Shown here: positions 37,026 to 46,056 of the stretch, piece by piece
Layout: the number at the start of each line of letters is the position of its first letter
How positions within the stretch are numbered: position 1 is the first letter of the stretch
Assembly: GCA_016200545.1 (NCBI GenBank)
Contig: JACQEO010000047.1
Location: forward strand, 1-64,000
DNA length: 64,000 nt
Source of the DNA: Deltaproteobacteria bacterium
Lineage (GTDB): Bacteria; Desulfobacterota; Binatia; UTPRO1
Direction of reading: 5' to 3'
Notes under the pieces: generated by a model
Database searches by the model: none
What the model was told of the DNA's origin: nothing
The model's input: only the letters and a program-made list of their open reading frames with translations
Made by a program: the position numbers and the translations under genes

Positions 37026-38171
37026 CTAAAGTGGTGCGGACCCAGTCCGCACTGCTCGGCTGGGCGCCATGTCGCGTTCGAGGGCACTCTCGATCTCCGC
37101 GTGCACCATCGGGTCGGGATCGTGTCCGCGCGCGCGCTCGAGCGCGGCTCGCGCCGCGGCCTGATCGAGCGCACCCAGCGCCCACGCGGCGTGCGCGCGG
37201 ACGAGAGGCTCCGGATCCGCGAGTGCGCCGACGAGAGCGGGAACGGCAGCAGGGTTGCCGCTGTTGCCGAGCGCGACGGCGGCGTTGCGCAGCAGTCCGC
37301 GGCGCTTGGCGCGCGTCACCGGTGTACGCCCGTAGCGCGCGCGGAAGCCCGCGGCATCGAGCGCCAGAATCTCGTCCAGGCGCGGATGTTGCCACGCGGA
37401 GCGCGCGTCGTCAGGCGCCGGCGGCGCGTTCCATGGGCAGACCTCTTGGCAGACGTCGCAGCCGAAGATCCAGGCGCCGAGCGCCGGCCGGAGCGCGGGT
37501 GGGATCGCGCCGCGGTGTTCGATCGTCAGGTACGAGATACATCGTCGTGCGTCCAAGACGAGGCCGTCACGCAGCGCCTCGGTCGGACACGCGTCGAGGC
37601 ACGCCGTGCAGCGGCCGCAGTGGCTGCCGGACGCCACGTCGGGTGCGAGAACGAGATCGGTGACGAGCTCGGCGAGGAAGAACCAGGAACCCTGACGCGT
37701 GCTGAGGAGCATGGTGTTCTTGCCGAACCATCCGAGGCCGCCGCGCACCGCCCACTCGCGCTCGAGCACCGCGCCGGTGTCGACGTAGCGGCGCGTCCGG
37801 CAGCCGGGAAACGCCTGCGCCAGGAAGCGTTCGAAGGCCGCGAGCCTGCGCCCGAGGACGTCGTGGTAGTCGTCGTCGAGGGCGTACGCCGCGATGCGCC
37901 CGCGGAGCTCCGCGCGCCAGTCGATCGTCGGTGGTCCCGGGGGACGATACGGATAGGCGAGGGTGATGACCGTCCGCGCCTCCGGGAGGATACCGCGGAC
38001 GTGCAGGCGGCGCTCGGGACGCCGCTCGAGGTAGCGCATCTCGGCGGCGCAGCCGGCGTCGAGCCACCCGGCGAGAAACGCCTCGCGAGGCAGCGGGACG
38101 ACGGCGGCGAAGCCGCAGGCGCTGAACCCCAGCGCCGCGGCTTTTCCGCGGACCGCGAATTCGCGATCCAT
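37026..38171 (-). CDS. queG: Epoxyqueuosine reductase QueG
   Basis: 381 residues. It reduces epoxyqueuosine to queuosine in the tRNA anticodon, using cobalamin and two 4Fe-4S clusters. The first cluster motif is CGRCTACLDACPTEAL and the second CDVCQEVCPWN. RRYVDTGAVLEREWAVRGG carries the catalytic Asp region. The C-terminal part RNAAVALGNSGNPAAVPALV is the HEAT-like tRNA-binding extension of long QueG forms. Start ATG 38171. It lies 8 bases downstream of the giant secreted gene on the same strand, though a functional link is unlikely. Confidence 0.92.
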   Translation of the reverse strand: MDREFAVRGKAAALGFSACGFAAVVPLPREAFLAGWLDAGCAAEMRYLERRPERRLHVRGILPEARTVITLAYPYRPPGPPTIDWRAELRGRIAAYALDDDYHDVLGRRLAAFERFLAQAFPGCRTRRYVDTGAVLEREWAVRGGLGWFGKNTMLLSTRQGSWFFLAELVTDLVLAPDVASGSHCGRCTACLDACPTEALRDGLVLDARRCISYLTIEHRGAIPPALRPALGAWIFGCDVCQEVCPWNAPPAPDDARSAWQHPRLDEILALDAAGFRARYGRTPVTRAKRRGLLRNAAVALGNSGNPAAVPALVGALADPEPLVRAHAAWALGALDQAAARAALERARGHDPDPMVHAEIESALERDMAPSRAVRTGSAPL

Positions 38172-38179
38172 CGTACCGC

Positions 38180-41100
38180 TCAGGGGGGAGGAACGCAGGT
38201 GAGGAGAAGGTTGTCGCGATCTTTCAGACCGGACGTGCGATCGGGCGGTGGGGTGGTCAGGGCATCGCCACGGAGCTTCCCCGTGCGCCCCAGCGGGACG
38301 ACGAAATCCGCGACTCCCGTGCACTTGCCGGCCGGCGTGAGATCGAGCGGCGGATCGAATGTGAAGACGTTGCCGTCGCTGCCGCTGGCGGGCGTCGCAC
38401 TGAGCTCTTGGAAGGCCTGGATGAGGGCCGCCGCATTGGCGACGTTGGTGGGATGGCGCGTCGGCGTCGCCTCCGGCCGCGGGACGAGCAGGACGTACTG
38501 CGCGAGCGCTGTGGGGGGGACGCAGTCCGGGAGGCGAGGATCCGCGAGCCCGAAGCAGATCGCGACGCGGAAGTGGCACTCGCCGTTGACGAGGCCGTCG
38601 ACATCGCAGCTCGGATCGCCGTCAACGCAACGCTGGGCATAGGACGGCAGCGCGCCGGCCCCGAGCGGCGGGTTGTTCTGTGGATTCACGAGCGCCCATT
38701 CAGCGACGCAGTTGGCGAGTTGTCCGCTGCCGGGAATGAGCAACTCGAATTGACAGTCGTGCGAGCACCCGTCGCCGTCCACGGTGTCGCCGAAGTCGCA
38801 CTGCTCGCCGGGCTCAACGACTCCGTTCCCGCAACCAATGAAAGGCGGCGGCGTCGGCGTGGGACTCGGAGTCTCGGTTGCGGTCGGCGAAGGAGTTTCA
38901 GAAGCACTCGGGGTCGGGGTAACGGTGGATGACGCACTCGGGGTCGCGCTGTCGGTCGGCGTCGCGCTCGGGGTCGCGGTCGGGGTCGCGGTCGACGTCA
39001 CGGTTGGGGTCGCGGTCGGCGTCACGGTCGGGGTGGCGGTCGGCGTGGGGGTCGGTGTCGGTTCGGCGCAGAAGGGATCGTCATCGAGCGCGATGCCGAA
39101 GCGACCGAGCTCGTCGTCGACGAGGGGGAGGGCGCGGCGGACAATCGCCGTCGCCGCGCACCCGTAGGCGCGCGCCACGCAACTCGCGATCGCGGAGATA
39201 TCGCCGAGCGGGTCGATGCCGAGATCGGCGCAGCGTGCGGCGACGGCGTCGAACCCGACGCCGTCGGGGCCGAACAGCGCCGAGGGAGCGAGCGCTCTGC
39301 AGGCACGGTCGACGCTCGTCGCGAGCTTCGCGGCGCTGCTGCTCGAGCCGGTTGCGAGCTTGGCGAGTCCGGCCTGGCAGTGCGCCGCGATCTTCGCGCA
39401 GGCGGTCAGCGGGCGTCCGCTCAGGCGGCACTTCAGCAAACCGTCGACGCATTGACGGGCAGTCGCGAGCCGCTGAAGGAAAAGCTTCCGGCCCGCGGCC
39501 GTGGTCCCCTTCTGGCAGCGCAGCGCGAGCTTTGCCTGCGCGGGATCGGCGAGGCCCCCCACATCGCCGGCGGGTGGCGGTACGCACGCCGCGGATATTT
39601 CACTATCGATGACCGACGGCAGGAGATCGCCGATTCTCGGCAGGGCAATCGCGAGCGCGCGTTCGGCGCGGCAGGCACCCGAAAACTGCACGCAGCTGGC
39701 GATGGCACCGAGCGAGGTGAGCGAAAGGTTGGCGTCCCGCTGGCAGCTGGAATTTATCGTCTGGAACGCGAGCACCGACGGTGCCAGCAGCAGTGCCAAC
39801 GGGACCCGCGGCGGCTCACCGCCGCACGCCGTGGTGAGCGTCATGGTGAATTTGCTCCGCGCCTTGTCGAGCGTGGCGAACTTGGCGGCGCAGCGTGCCT
39901 GTGCAGCGGCGATGCAGGCGTCGCGCGCGACGCCCGCGGCCTGCGATTGGACGCACGTGAACGCGTCGAGACTGCAGCGCTCGACGGTGGTGACGTCGGC
40001 GGTGATGAGCGTCGTCGAGGCTTGACCGAGAGCGCGCTCGCAGGCGAGCACAGGCTTCGGCTGCACCAGGGGAAGAGCCGGGGTGGCGGTTGTGGTTGGA
40101 GTAGGCGTGCGGCCGGCGGGAGTCTGCGTTGGGCTCGCCGTCAGCGTCGGACTGGCGGTGCGTGTGGGCGTCGGCGTCACGCTCGTGGCCGTCGGGGCTG
40201 CGGTCGGCGTCGGCGTGGCCGTGGGGCAGGTGAACGCCGAGCACGTCGCATTGCAGCAGGCCCCATCGGCGGCCGCACCGTTGTCGCACGCCTCACCCTG
40301 TTGCCGGATGCCGTCGCCGCAGACCGGGCACACGGGGTAGAGCAACGAGGTTGTGGTCACCGTGTCGGTACGGCTTGGGTTGAAGGCGACGCCGCCTGCG
40401 ATCACCGGTGGAGTGGCGTAGGTGAGGAAGACCGCGCCGTTGGGCAGCGCCGAGACCTGGCTGTTCGCGCCGATCGAGATCGTCCCCGGCGCGGCGATGT
40501 CGATCCGTGCGCCGCCGAACAGTGCGCTGCCGTTGGCGTTGAAGGTGAGCTGCGGCTGTATCGTGATATTGCAGCCGGAGTAGAGTTGATCCGAGGCGGC
40601 GCCGCTCGTTCCTGCGTGCCCGTCGACCCTTGCGGCCACGGTGAGTGTTCCGAATGACGCGTCACCGGCACGAAGGTTGATCGATCCACCGTCGCCGAGC
40701 GTCGTGTCGGCGTTGGCGAGGAGGGCGGTATTGATCGCGAGATCGCCGCCGGCGACGATGCTGATGTCGCCACCGTTCGCGGCGGTGCAGTCGACGGGAC
40801 CCGACACCGTGCCGTTCCTGCCGGCGACGATGTCGAGCTCACCACCGTCGCTGTCGGTTCCGCTCGTCGCGAGCGTGATCGGGCCGGTGATGGTGAGGTC
40901 GCCGTCCAGCGGGCCGATGGTGTTCGCCGCTCCGTCGCTGCTGTCTACCGAGAGCGTGCCACTCGAGCCGTCGGGGACGCCGCCGATCGCGCGAATGGCG
41001 CCCGAGATCGCGATCGGGCCAAACGCCGAGAGCGCGATGTCGGCGCCGTCGTAGCCCGAGTCGATGTCACTTCCGCCGTCCCCCAGGAGCGTCGACGTGA

Positions 41101-41938
41101 TGGTGAGCGCGCCGCCGATCTTGACGCCGCCGAGCGCGTCGACACCGGCGCGTACGGAGATACTGCCGCCGTTGCCGCCGTTGATGCTCGCGACGTTGAT
41201 CGGCTGCGCGATGGTGATGTCGTCGCCCGCAGCCAGGAGGACGGCGCCGCCGTCGTTGACACCGCCGGACGTATCGATGTCGTTCAAGATATCGATGTTC
41301 GTGCCCGCCACGTAGAAGACCCCGCCGCCGCCGCCGCCATTGCCGCCGGCCGCAAAGACCTCGCCGCCCTGACGAATGGCGGTGCCGGCGCTGAGACTGA
41401 TCGTGCCGGCCGTGGCGGTCGTCTGGTTGCCATTGGCGACGAGCGGGATCGTCGCCGGGAGATCGATCTTGCCGGCGGCGGTGAGGCGCATGATCCCTGC
41501 GGGGTTTCCGGTCACCTCGACACGGCCGGTGATCACGATGTCGCCCGGGTGGGCCGTCGTCCCGTCACCGGTCGCCGTCAGGGTAATCGTCCCGCCACGC
41601 TGAACCGTATCCGTACGGGCGTTCATTCGGCTCTGCACCGTGATCGTGCGGGCCTTGATCGTCAGGGAGGCGCTGTTGACGTCGAACTGACCTGCGAAGA
41701 CGACGTCACGGTTTCCGAAGTCGAGATCGCAGCCGTCTGTCGCCGTGAAGTCCGAAACCACGTTGCACGTGCCGGATGGGGTCGTGCACACCAGGGCGGT
41801 GTTCGACGTGCTCGCCCCGGGTGTGGACGGATCGGCACACACGATCGCGATCGCGTGCGCCGAACCTGCGATCACGAGGGAGCCAAACACGCCGCCGAGA
41901 GCCAGCGCCAGCGCAACACGACGAATCGACGGCACCAT
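38180..41938 (-). CDS. Giant secreted Cys-rich protein with beta-helix-like repeats and Thr/Pro linkers
   Basis: 1252 residues. The signal peptide ends near SAHA (about 29). Residues 60-530 are Gly/Asp/Ser-rich repeats ([27 protein letters not shown]), probably a right-handed beta-helix. [14 protein letters not shown] starts a DUF4215-like Cys repeat near 545. Two Thr/Pro-rich linkers flank a helical Cys-rich region at 630-950 with regularly spaced CxxxxxxC pairs. A second Cys repeat, [15 protein letters not shown], precedes a C-terminal domain shared with the protein at 17070 ([38 protein letters not shown]). It is likely exposed on the surface as an adhesin or binding protein. An ATG at 41977 is the alternative start; the chosen one fits the signal peptide. 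Confidence 0.65.
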   Translation of the reverse strand: MVPSIRRVALALALGGVFGSLVIAGSAHAIAIVCADPSTPGASTSNTALVCTTPSGTCNVVSDFTATDGCDLDFGNRDVVFAGQFDVNSASLTIKARTITVQSRMNARTDTVQRGGTITLTATGDGTTAHPGDIVITGRVEVTGNPAGIMRLTAAGKIDLPATIPLVANGNQTTATAGTISLSAGTAIRQGGEVFAAGGNGGGGGGVFYVAGTNIDILNDIDTSGGVNDGGAVLLAAGDDITIAQPINVASINGGNGGSISVRAGVDALGGVKIGGALTITSTLLGDGGSDIDSGYDGADIALSAFGPIAISGAIRAIGGVPDGSSGTLSVDSSDGAANTIGPLDGDLTITGPITLATSGTDSDGGELDIVAGRNGTVSGPVDCTAANGGDISIVAGGDLAINTALLANADTTLGDGGSINLRAGDASFGTLTVAARVDGHAGTSGAASDQLYSGCNITIQPQLTFNANGSALFGGARIDIAAPGTISIGANSQVSALPNGAVFLTYATPPVIAGGVAFNPSRTDTVTTTSLLYPVCPVCGDGIRQQGEACDNGAAADGACCNATCSAFTCPTATPTPTAAPTATSVTPTPTRTASPTLTASPTQTPAGRTPTPTTTATPALPLVQPKPVLACERALGQASTTLITADVTTVERCSLDAFTCVQSQAAGVARDACIAAAQARCAAKFATLDKARSKFTMTLTTACGGEPPRVPLALLLAPSVLAFQTINSSCQRDANLSLTSLGAIASCVQFSGACRAERALAIALPRIGDLLPSVIDSEISAACVPPPAGDVGGLADPAQAKLALRCQKGTTAAGRKLFLQRLATARQCVDGLLKCRLSGRPLTACAKIAAHCQAGLAKLATGSSSSAAKLATSVDRACRALAPSALFGPDGVGFDAVAARCADLGIDPLGDISAIASCVARAYGCAATAIVRRALPLVDDELGRFGIALDDDPFCAEPTPTPTPTATPTVTPTATPTVTSTATPTATPSATPTDSATPSASSTVTPTPSASETPSPTATETPSPTPTPPPFIGCGNGVVEPGEQCDFGDTVDGDGCSHDCQFELLIPGSGQLANCVAEWALVNPQNNPPLGAGALPSYAQRCVDGDPSCDVDGLVNGECHFRVAICFGLADPRLPDCVPPTALAQYVLLVPRPEATPTRHPTNVANAAALIQAFQELSATPASGSDGNVFTFDPPLDLTPAGKCTGVADFVVPLGRTGKLRGDALTTPPPDRTSGLKDRDNLLLTCVPPP
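38855..39063 (-). repeat. Low-complexity DNA encoding a Thr/Pro/Ala linker (first)
   Basis: Irregular six-base-periodic GGTCGCGGTC/GGCGTC-type repeats encode [15 protein letters not shown] sequence in the giant secreted protein. This is protein-level low complexity, not a tandem array with a fixed unit. It is prone to length variation and assembly error. Confidence 0.7.
40075..40230 (-). repeat. Low-complexity DNA encoding a Thr/Pro/Ala linker (second)
   Basis: A second stretch of the same kind codes for [24 protein letters not shown] sequence and joins the first Cys repeat of the giant secreted protein to its helical Cys-rich region. Confidence 0.65.
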
Positions 41939-42232
41939 GTCTCGGTCAAGATACGTGTCATGTGAGATGCTACGCAACAGGCCTTTTCACCTCGCAACGC
42001 TGTTCTGGCGCCGCCGACGCGTCCTCACCCAGGCGCCGCGCGACTTCGCATAGCGTGTGACCAGGCAGCCGCGTGCGCCGCCGCCCGCGAGGCCAGCGGG
42101 AACCCGGTGGATTCCGCTTCACGTAACGCGCGTCACGCGCCGTTCACCGAGGAATGGACAATGCGCGGCGCAACCGTGCACGGCACGGAGCGAAAGCGGC
42201 GCCGACGAGAGACGCGCGGCGGACGCAGGGTC
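41939..42232. other. Intergenic region between secreted gene and flagellin
   Basis: About 300 bases with no convincing gene. The two flanking genes are divergent, so promoters of both should be here. The only clear site is the sigma-28-like promoter at its right end. No repeat, tRNA or terminator was recognised. Confidence 0.4.
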
Positions 42233-42260
42233 TCAAGTTTTCCCGAGCGCTCGACGATAG
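42233..42260 (+). promoter_or_regulatory. Sigma-28 (FliA)-like promoter of flagellin
   Basis: TCAAGTTT (42233-42240), 12 bases, then GACGATAG (42253-42260). The FliA consensus is TAAAGTTT, 11 bases, GCCGATAA; the match is 7 of 8 and 6 of 8 with one extra spacer base. It stands about 110 bases before the flagellin ATG in the expected orientation. Confidence 0.6.
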
Positions 42261-42371
42261 ATTCCGCAAGCGGAACGACGCGCGCATCGGGCGGGGTGGC
42301 CCCGCTCGCGCTCGTCCGCGAATAACGAGGCCCGAACACGGACGGACGGGACCGACAACCAGGGAGGATCT

Positions 42372-43193
42372 ATGGCTATCACCATCAACACCAACGTCGC
42401 GTCGCTGACGGCGCAGCGACACCTCGGCGACACGACGGCGTCGCTCCAAAGGTCGATCGAGCGGTTGTCGTCTGGTCTCCGCATCAACTCCGCGGCCGAT
42501 GACGCCGCCGGCCTCGCGATCGCCGACAAGCTGCGCGCCGACACGCGCATTGCCAACCAGGCGATCCGCAACGCCAACGACGGCATCAGCGCCCTCAGCA
42601 TCGGCGAGCAGTCGCTCGGCAAGACCGGCGACATCCTCGCGCGTCTCGGCGAGGTCGCCTCTGAGGCGGCATCGGGCCTGATCAGCGACGTCCAGCGCAG
42701 CGCCATCCAGGAAGAGTTCGGCGCCCTCGTGTCCGAGATCGACCGCATCTCGAACACCACCACGTTCAACGGTGTGAATCTGCTCTCCGGCGGAACCAGC
42801 GTATCCCTCCAGATCGGCCTCGACGGTAGCGTCGACAGCCGCATCGGGTTCACGACCATCGACGGCTCGTCGAGCGGTATCGGTCTCTCGAGCGTCTCCG
42901 TGTCGACGTCGGCGGCGGCGCAGTCCGCGCTCGGCGCCATCACCTCGGCGATCGCCACCGTCGCACAGAAGCGCGGTACGCTCGGTTCGATCGAGAGCCG
43001 GCTCAACACTGCGATCAGTAACCTGCAGGTGGCAGCCCAGAACTTCTCGGCCGCCGAGTCGCGCATTCGTGACGTGGACGTCGCCGTCGAGACGGCGAAC
43101 CTCACGCGCGCGAATATTCTGCAACAGGCCGGCGTCGCCGTCCTCGCGCAGGCGAATCAGCAGCCGGCACTCGCACTGACGCTGCTGCGGTAG
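42372..43193 (+). CDS. fliC: Flagellin
   Basis: 273 residues, a short flagellin with little more than the D0/D1 core. The N-terminus is MAITINTNVASLTAQRHL with RLSSGLRINSAADDAAGLAI. The C-terminus has ESRIRDVDVAVETANLTRANILQQAG and ends in leucines as required for filament packing. The central surface domain is small, about residues 140-190 (SGGTSVSLQIG, SSSGIGLSS), and Ser/Thr-rich, which fits O-glycosylation by the transferases encoded at 46785 and 48605. A strong AGGGAGG site precedes the ATG. A sigma-28-like promoter lies upstream and a hairpin terminator-like stem follows, so it is probably transcribed alone at high level. Confidence 0.95.
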   Translation: MAITINTNVASLTAQRHLGDTTASLQRSIERLSSGLRINSAADDAAGLAIADKLRADTRIANQAIRNANDGISALSIGEQSLGKTGDILARLGEVASEAASGLISDVQRSAIQEEFGALVSEIDRISNTTTFNGVNLLSGGTSVSLQIGLDGSVDSRIGFTTIDGSSSGIGLSSVSVSTSAAAQSALGAITSAIATVAQKRGTLGSIESRLNTAISNLQVAAQNFSAAESRIRDVDVAVETANLTRANILQQAGVAVLAQANQQPALALTLLR

Positions 43194-43209
43194 AGCGCAT
43201 GCATGGGAT

Positions 43210-43238
43210 GGCGGGACGGGCGCGTAGCCCGTCCCGCC
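43210..43238 (+). terminator. Strong hairpin after flagellin
   Basis: GGCGGGACGGGC and GCCCGTCCCGCC form a perfect 12-bp stem around GCGTA, 16 bases after the flagellin stop. There is no T-tract, so it may be an attenuator or an mRNA-stabilising end rather than a classical terminator. Confidence 0.55.
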
Positions 43239-43257
43239 ACGAACAGCGAGGCAGTCC

Positions 43258-43614
43258 ATGAGCATCGGCAACGGGCCTACCGCACCGCTTGCGGCGGTGC
43301 ACGGCGTCGTCGACACCAGCCCAAGGGAAGGGTCGGGAGGATCGTCGCCCCGGCCGCCGCACCCGCCCGCCGAAAAAACGGCCGGCGCGGCGCCCGCGGA
43401 GGTGGAGCTGCCGGGTCCGAAGCACGTGCAGTTGCCGGAGTTTCCGAACTACGAGCTGTCATTCCGGCTCGACAAGGAGCGTGGTCGGGTGGTGGTCCAG
43501 GTGATCGATTCGAAGACGGGAACGGTCGTGCGTACGGTGCCGCCGGAGGATCTCGGCCGCGCGTTGCGCCGCCTGCCCGACGGACGCGGCGTGCTTCTCG
43601 ACCAAGAGGGCTGA
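43258..43614 (+). CDS. flaG: FlaG family protein
   Basis: 118 residues. The first 50 are Pro/Gly-rich and disordered. The C-terminal FlaG domain is clear: YELSFRLDKERGRVVVQVID, TGTVVRTVPPEDL and a final LPDGRGVLLDQ. FlaG affects filament length and usually sits between flagellin and fliD, exactly as here. Its stop is 6 bases before the fliD start. The ATG at 43258 has a GCGAGG site upstream. Confidence 0.88.
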   Translation: MSIGNGPTAPLAAVHGVVDTSPREGSGGSSPRPPHPPAEKTAGAAPAEVELPGPKHVQLPEFPNYELSFRLDKERGRVVVQVIDSKTGTVVRTVPPEDLGRALRRLPDGRGVLLDQEG

Positions 43615-43620
43615 AGCGGA

Positions 43621-45000
43621 ATGGCGACGATCAACGTCGGTGGTCTCGCGACCGGTCTCGACACCAACAAGATCATCACCCAGTTGGTGGCGCTCGAGCG
43701 CGCCCCGATGGACATCTTGCAGACGCAGCGCGATGCCGTCGCGGCACACCAGACGGCGCTGCAAACCTTCAACTCCAAGGTCCTCGCGTTTCTCACCGCG
43801 GTCGATGCGGTCCGGAACGGCGACGACGTGCTCGCGCGCACCGCGACCTCGAGCAATCCCAGCGTGTTGACCGCGACGGCGGGCTCCGGCGCCTCGACGG
43901 GAACGACGACCCTTACCGTACTCGACCTGGCGCGGAACGCGATCGCCACCTCCGCCAACGGGCTCGCGAGCGCGACCGCGACCGTTGCGACCGGCAGCGG
44001 CAACTTCGTGTTCCACGTCGGCAGCGGCCACGATCAGACGGTCGCCGTCGACGGCACGACGACGCTCCAAGGCCTCGCCACTGCGATCAATGGGAAGGAC
44101 GCCGGGGTCACCGCCTCGGTCGTGAACGTCGGTACGACGGCCAGCCCCGACTTCCGGTTGCGTATCGCCTCCAAGGACACCGGCTCCTCCAACGACCTCA
44201 CGATCGTCACCGACGACACGACACTCGCTGTCGCGGTGACGCAGCCGGCGACGAACGCGAGCTTCAACGTGACCGGCTTCACGGATCCGCTCACACGCGA
44301 GCACAACACCTTCGACGACGTGATTCCGGGCGTGACGCTGTCGCTCGCCGGGAACGGAGGCCCGGTGACGGTCTCGGTCGGGACTGATGTCCAGGGCGTG
44401 ACCAAGAACGTCCAGACCGTGGTGAACGCCTTCAACGACATCGTCGCCTTCGTCGCCAGTCAGAGCCAAGTGACGCAGGACGCGTCCGCGAGCGATCACC
44501 GCGTGACGGCGGGACCGCTGGCGTTCGACAGCACGGTGCGCACGGTCCTCGCGAGCTTGCACGGGATGATCTCGAGCGCAGTCTCCGGATTGCAGGGTGG
44601 TGTGACGCTGCTCGCGCAGGTGGGAATCACCACCCAGCGCGACGGGACGCTCGCCTTCGACACCGGGAAGCTCGCGACGGCACTCACCGCCGACGCGGGT
44701 GCGGTATCGTCGCTGTTCGGTGGTGGTGGCGCGGTGGGGGGCGTCGCCGATCGGTTGCACGACTATCTGACGGGGCTCACGCAATCGGGGGGGCTGATCG
44801 CCATCAACGCGAAGAGCATCAGCGACCAGATCGCCGGGATCGACGATCAGCTCGCGGCCGGTCAGCGTCATCTCGACGACTTCCAGAGCAATCTACGCAC
44901 GACGTTCACCAACCTGGAAGTGCTCGTGAGCAATTTACAGACACAGAGCGGCTACATCACTGCGCTCACCAACGCCCTCGGAGGGACATCCAAATCATGA
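43621..45000 (+). CDS. fliD: Flagellar filament cap protein FliD (HAP2)
   Basis: 459 residues. The N-terminal coiled part INVGGLATGLDTNKIITQLVALERAPMD is diagnostic. The middle domain contains the FliD_C-type segments FDDVIPGVTLSL and DVQGVTKNVQTVVNAFNDIV, and the C-terminal helix ends in TNLEVLVSNLQTQSGYITAL. The cap sits at the filament tip and folds flagellin exported by the type III system. It overlaps fliS by four bases (ATGA). It is the normal partner of flaG and fliS. Confidence 0.93.
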   Translation: MATINVGGLATGLDTNKIITQLVALERAPMDILQTQRDAVAAHQTALQTFNSKVLAFLTAVDAVRNGDDVLARTATSSNPSVLTATAGSGASTGTTTLTVLDLARNAIATSANGLASATATVATGSGNFVFHVGSGHDQTVAVDGTTTLQGLATAINGKDAGVTASVVNVGTTASPDFRLRIASKDTGSSNDLTIVTDDTTLAVAVTQPATNASFNVTGFTDPLTREHNTFDDVIPGVTLSLAGNGGPVTVSVGTDVQGVTKNVQTVVNAFNDIVAFVASQSQVTQDASASDHRVTAGPLAFDSTVRTVLASLHGMISSAVSGLQGGVTLLAQVGITTQRDGTLAFDTGKLATALTADAGAVSSLFGGGGAVGGVADRLHDYLTGLTQSGGLIAINAKSISDQIAGIDDQLAAGQRHLDDFQSNLRTTFTNLEVLVSNLQTQSGYITALTNALGGTSKS

Positions 45001-45395
45001 TGGCAGCACACTCGACCGCGGAGCGATATCAAGAGGCGCAGGTCGCGACCGCCGACCGTGGCCGCCTTCTCCTCTTGATGTTCGACGGCGGTCTCACGTT
45101 CCTGGGGCAAGCGCGTGCCGGGCTCGACGCCGGCGACATCAGTAGGTTCGCCCATCATCTGGGACGCGCCCAGGCGATCATCGCCGAGCTGCTGCACACG
45201 CTCGATCACCGCGCGGGTGGCACGATCGCGAGAGACCTCGAGCGATTGTATCAGTTCATGCTGGAGCATCTCCTCGAGGCGAATCGTCGGAAGAGCGTAG
45301 GTCACGTGGATCAAGTGACGCGTCTCCTCGACGTCATCGCCGGGGCCTATCGCGAGATCCTGCAGCAGCGCGTTTCCGTGGTCGATGCGGCCTGA
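44997..45395 (+). CDS. fliS: Flagellin chaperone FliS
   Basis: 132 residues, helical. RYQEAQVATADRGRLLLLMFDGGLTFL is the FliS start, and QFMLEHLLEANRRKSVGHVDQVTRLLDVIAGAY the conserved C-terminal helices. It binds flagellin's C-terminus in the cytoplasm and prevents early polymerisation. The ATG overlaps the fliD stop, and the gene overlaps the FliT-like gene by 11 bases, so flaG-fliD-fliS-FliT form one translational unit. Confidence 0.93.
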   Translation: MMAAHSTAERYQEAQVATADRGRLLLLMFDGGLTFLGQARAGLDAGDISRFAHHLGRAQAIIAELLHTLDHRAGGTIARDLERLYQFMLEHLLEANRRKSVGHVDQVTRLLDVIAGAYREILQQRVSVVDAA

Positions 45396-45804
45396 ACCAG
45401 CTCCTGCGGCGGCACCACCCTCGGTGCAGTGCGCGCGCGCGGCGTACGCGCTCCATAGCGAGCTCCGCGACGTCTACGACGCGCTCGAGGAGCACCTCGC
45501 GGCCGCGCGCTGGGAGGCGGCGGCGGCGCTCGCGGCGCGCCGACAAGCGATCGAGCTGGCGCTGCGTCCACTGGCCGCCGTGCGGCAGGCGCTGTCGACG
45601 CCCGAGGAGGTCGCGCCGTGGATCGCGGTCGACGCGATGGCGAGGGATCTGAACGCGCGCCGAACGGACGCGCTCCGTCTCGCCGGCGTGGCGCGCGATG
45701 CCGTCGGCGCAGAGCTCGTCCGCCTGCACGGCACCCGCACCAACGCCGCGCACTATCGCGACGCGACGCCGGCGATCCCGATCTTCGCGTCCCGTCGTGC
45801 GTAG
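45385..45804 (+). CDS. FliT-like small helical protein
   Basis: 139 residues, nearly all helical and Ala/Arg-rich: YALHSELRDVYDALEEHLAAARWEAAAALAARRQAIELAL. No clear FliT family signature was recognised; the call rests on its place after fliS, its length and its helix content. A FliT-like protein would escort the cap protein FliD and may curb flagellar transcription. It overlaps fliS by 11 bases. FlgN-like export chaperones are an alternative. Its stop is followed by a 252-base gap that holds the sigma-54 promoter of the next operon. Confidence 0.55.
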   Translation: MRPEPAPAAAPPSVQCARAAYALHSELRDVYDALEEHLAAARWEAAAALAARRQAIELALRPLAAVRQALSTPEEVAPWIAVDAMARDLNARRTDALRLAGVARDAVGAELVRLHGTRTNAAHYRDATPAIPIFASRRA

Positions 45805-45847
45805 GCGATCATTCCCGACGCACCAGTGAGACGGGTGCGGATGCGAG

Positions 45848-45863
45848 CGTCAATTCGCTGACG
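45848..45863 (+). promoter_or_regulatory. Predicted sigma-54 enhancer dyad (site 1)
   Basis: CGTCA-ATTCGC-TGACG, followed by GT. Its centre is 90 bases before the GG of the sigma-54 box at 45944. The same dyad occurs at 50809 and 55688. It is the likely binding site of the NtrC-type regulator encoded at 54266. Confidence 0.65.
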
Positions 45864-45943
45864 GTCTTCGCCCCACGGCACAGATTTCCGGCATCGCCAC
45901 CCGGCGGTCGCGGCGCGCCGCACACATCTTCGCGCACGTAGCC

Positions 45944-45959
45944 TGGCACCTGTCTTGCT
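45944..45959 (+). promoter_or_regulatory. Sigma-54 promoter of the TPR/glycosyltransferase operon
   Basis: TGGCACCTGTCTTGCT matches the TGGCACG-N4-TTGCW consensus at 11 of 12 positions with the exact 10-base GG-GC interval. Transcription should start near 45970, leaving a leader of about 87 bases before the ATG at 46057. Confidence 0.8.
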
Positions 45960-46004
45960 GCTCCCTGCTGCAGGAAGCGGGGCGGGGGGAGAGTGGGGAT
46001 CTGA

Positions 46005-46038
46005 GCTGCCACCTCGCGGTACGCCGCGAGGTGGCGGC
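46005..46038 (+). promoter_or_regulatory. Leader hairpin in the sigma-54 transcript
   Basis: A 15-bp stem (46005-46019 with 46024-46038, one G-U pair) caps a UACG loop. It ends about 18 bases before the TPR gene start, within the predicted mRNA leader. It might affect translation or mRNA stability. No T-tract follows it, so it is not a plain terminator. Confidence 0.45.
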
Positions 46039-46056
46039 GCACGTGGGGGGGGCGGC

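Noticed and set aside
38855..39063. CRISPR or tandem-repeat array
   Set aside because: The periodicity is irregular and in frame, coding for a Thr/Pro linker; there are no spacers of constant size.
45955..46056. Upstream start for the TPR gene
   Set aside because: It would begin inside the sigma-54 box, upstream of the transcription start, and adds only Gly-rich sequence.
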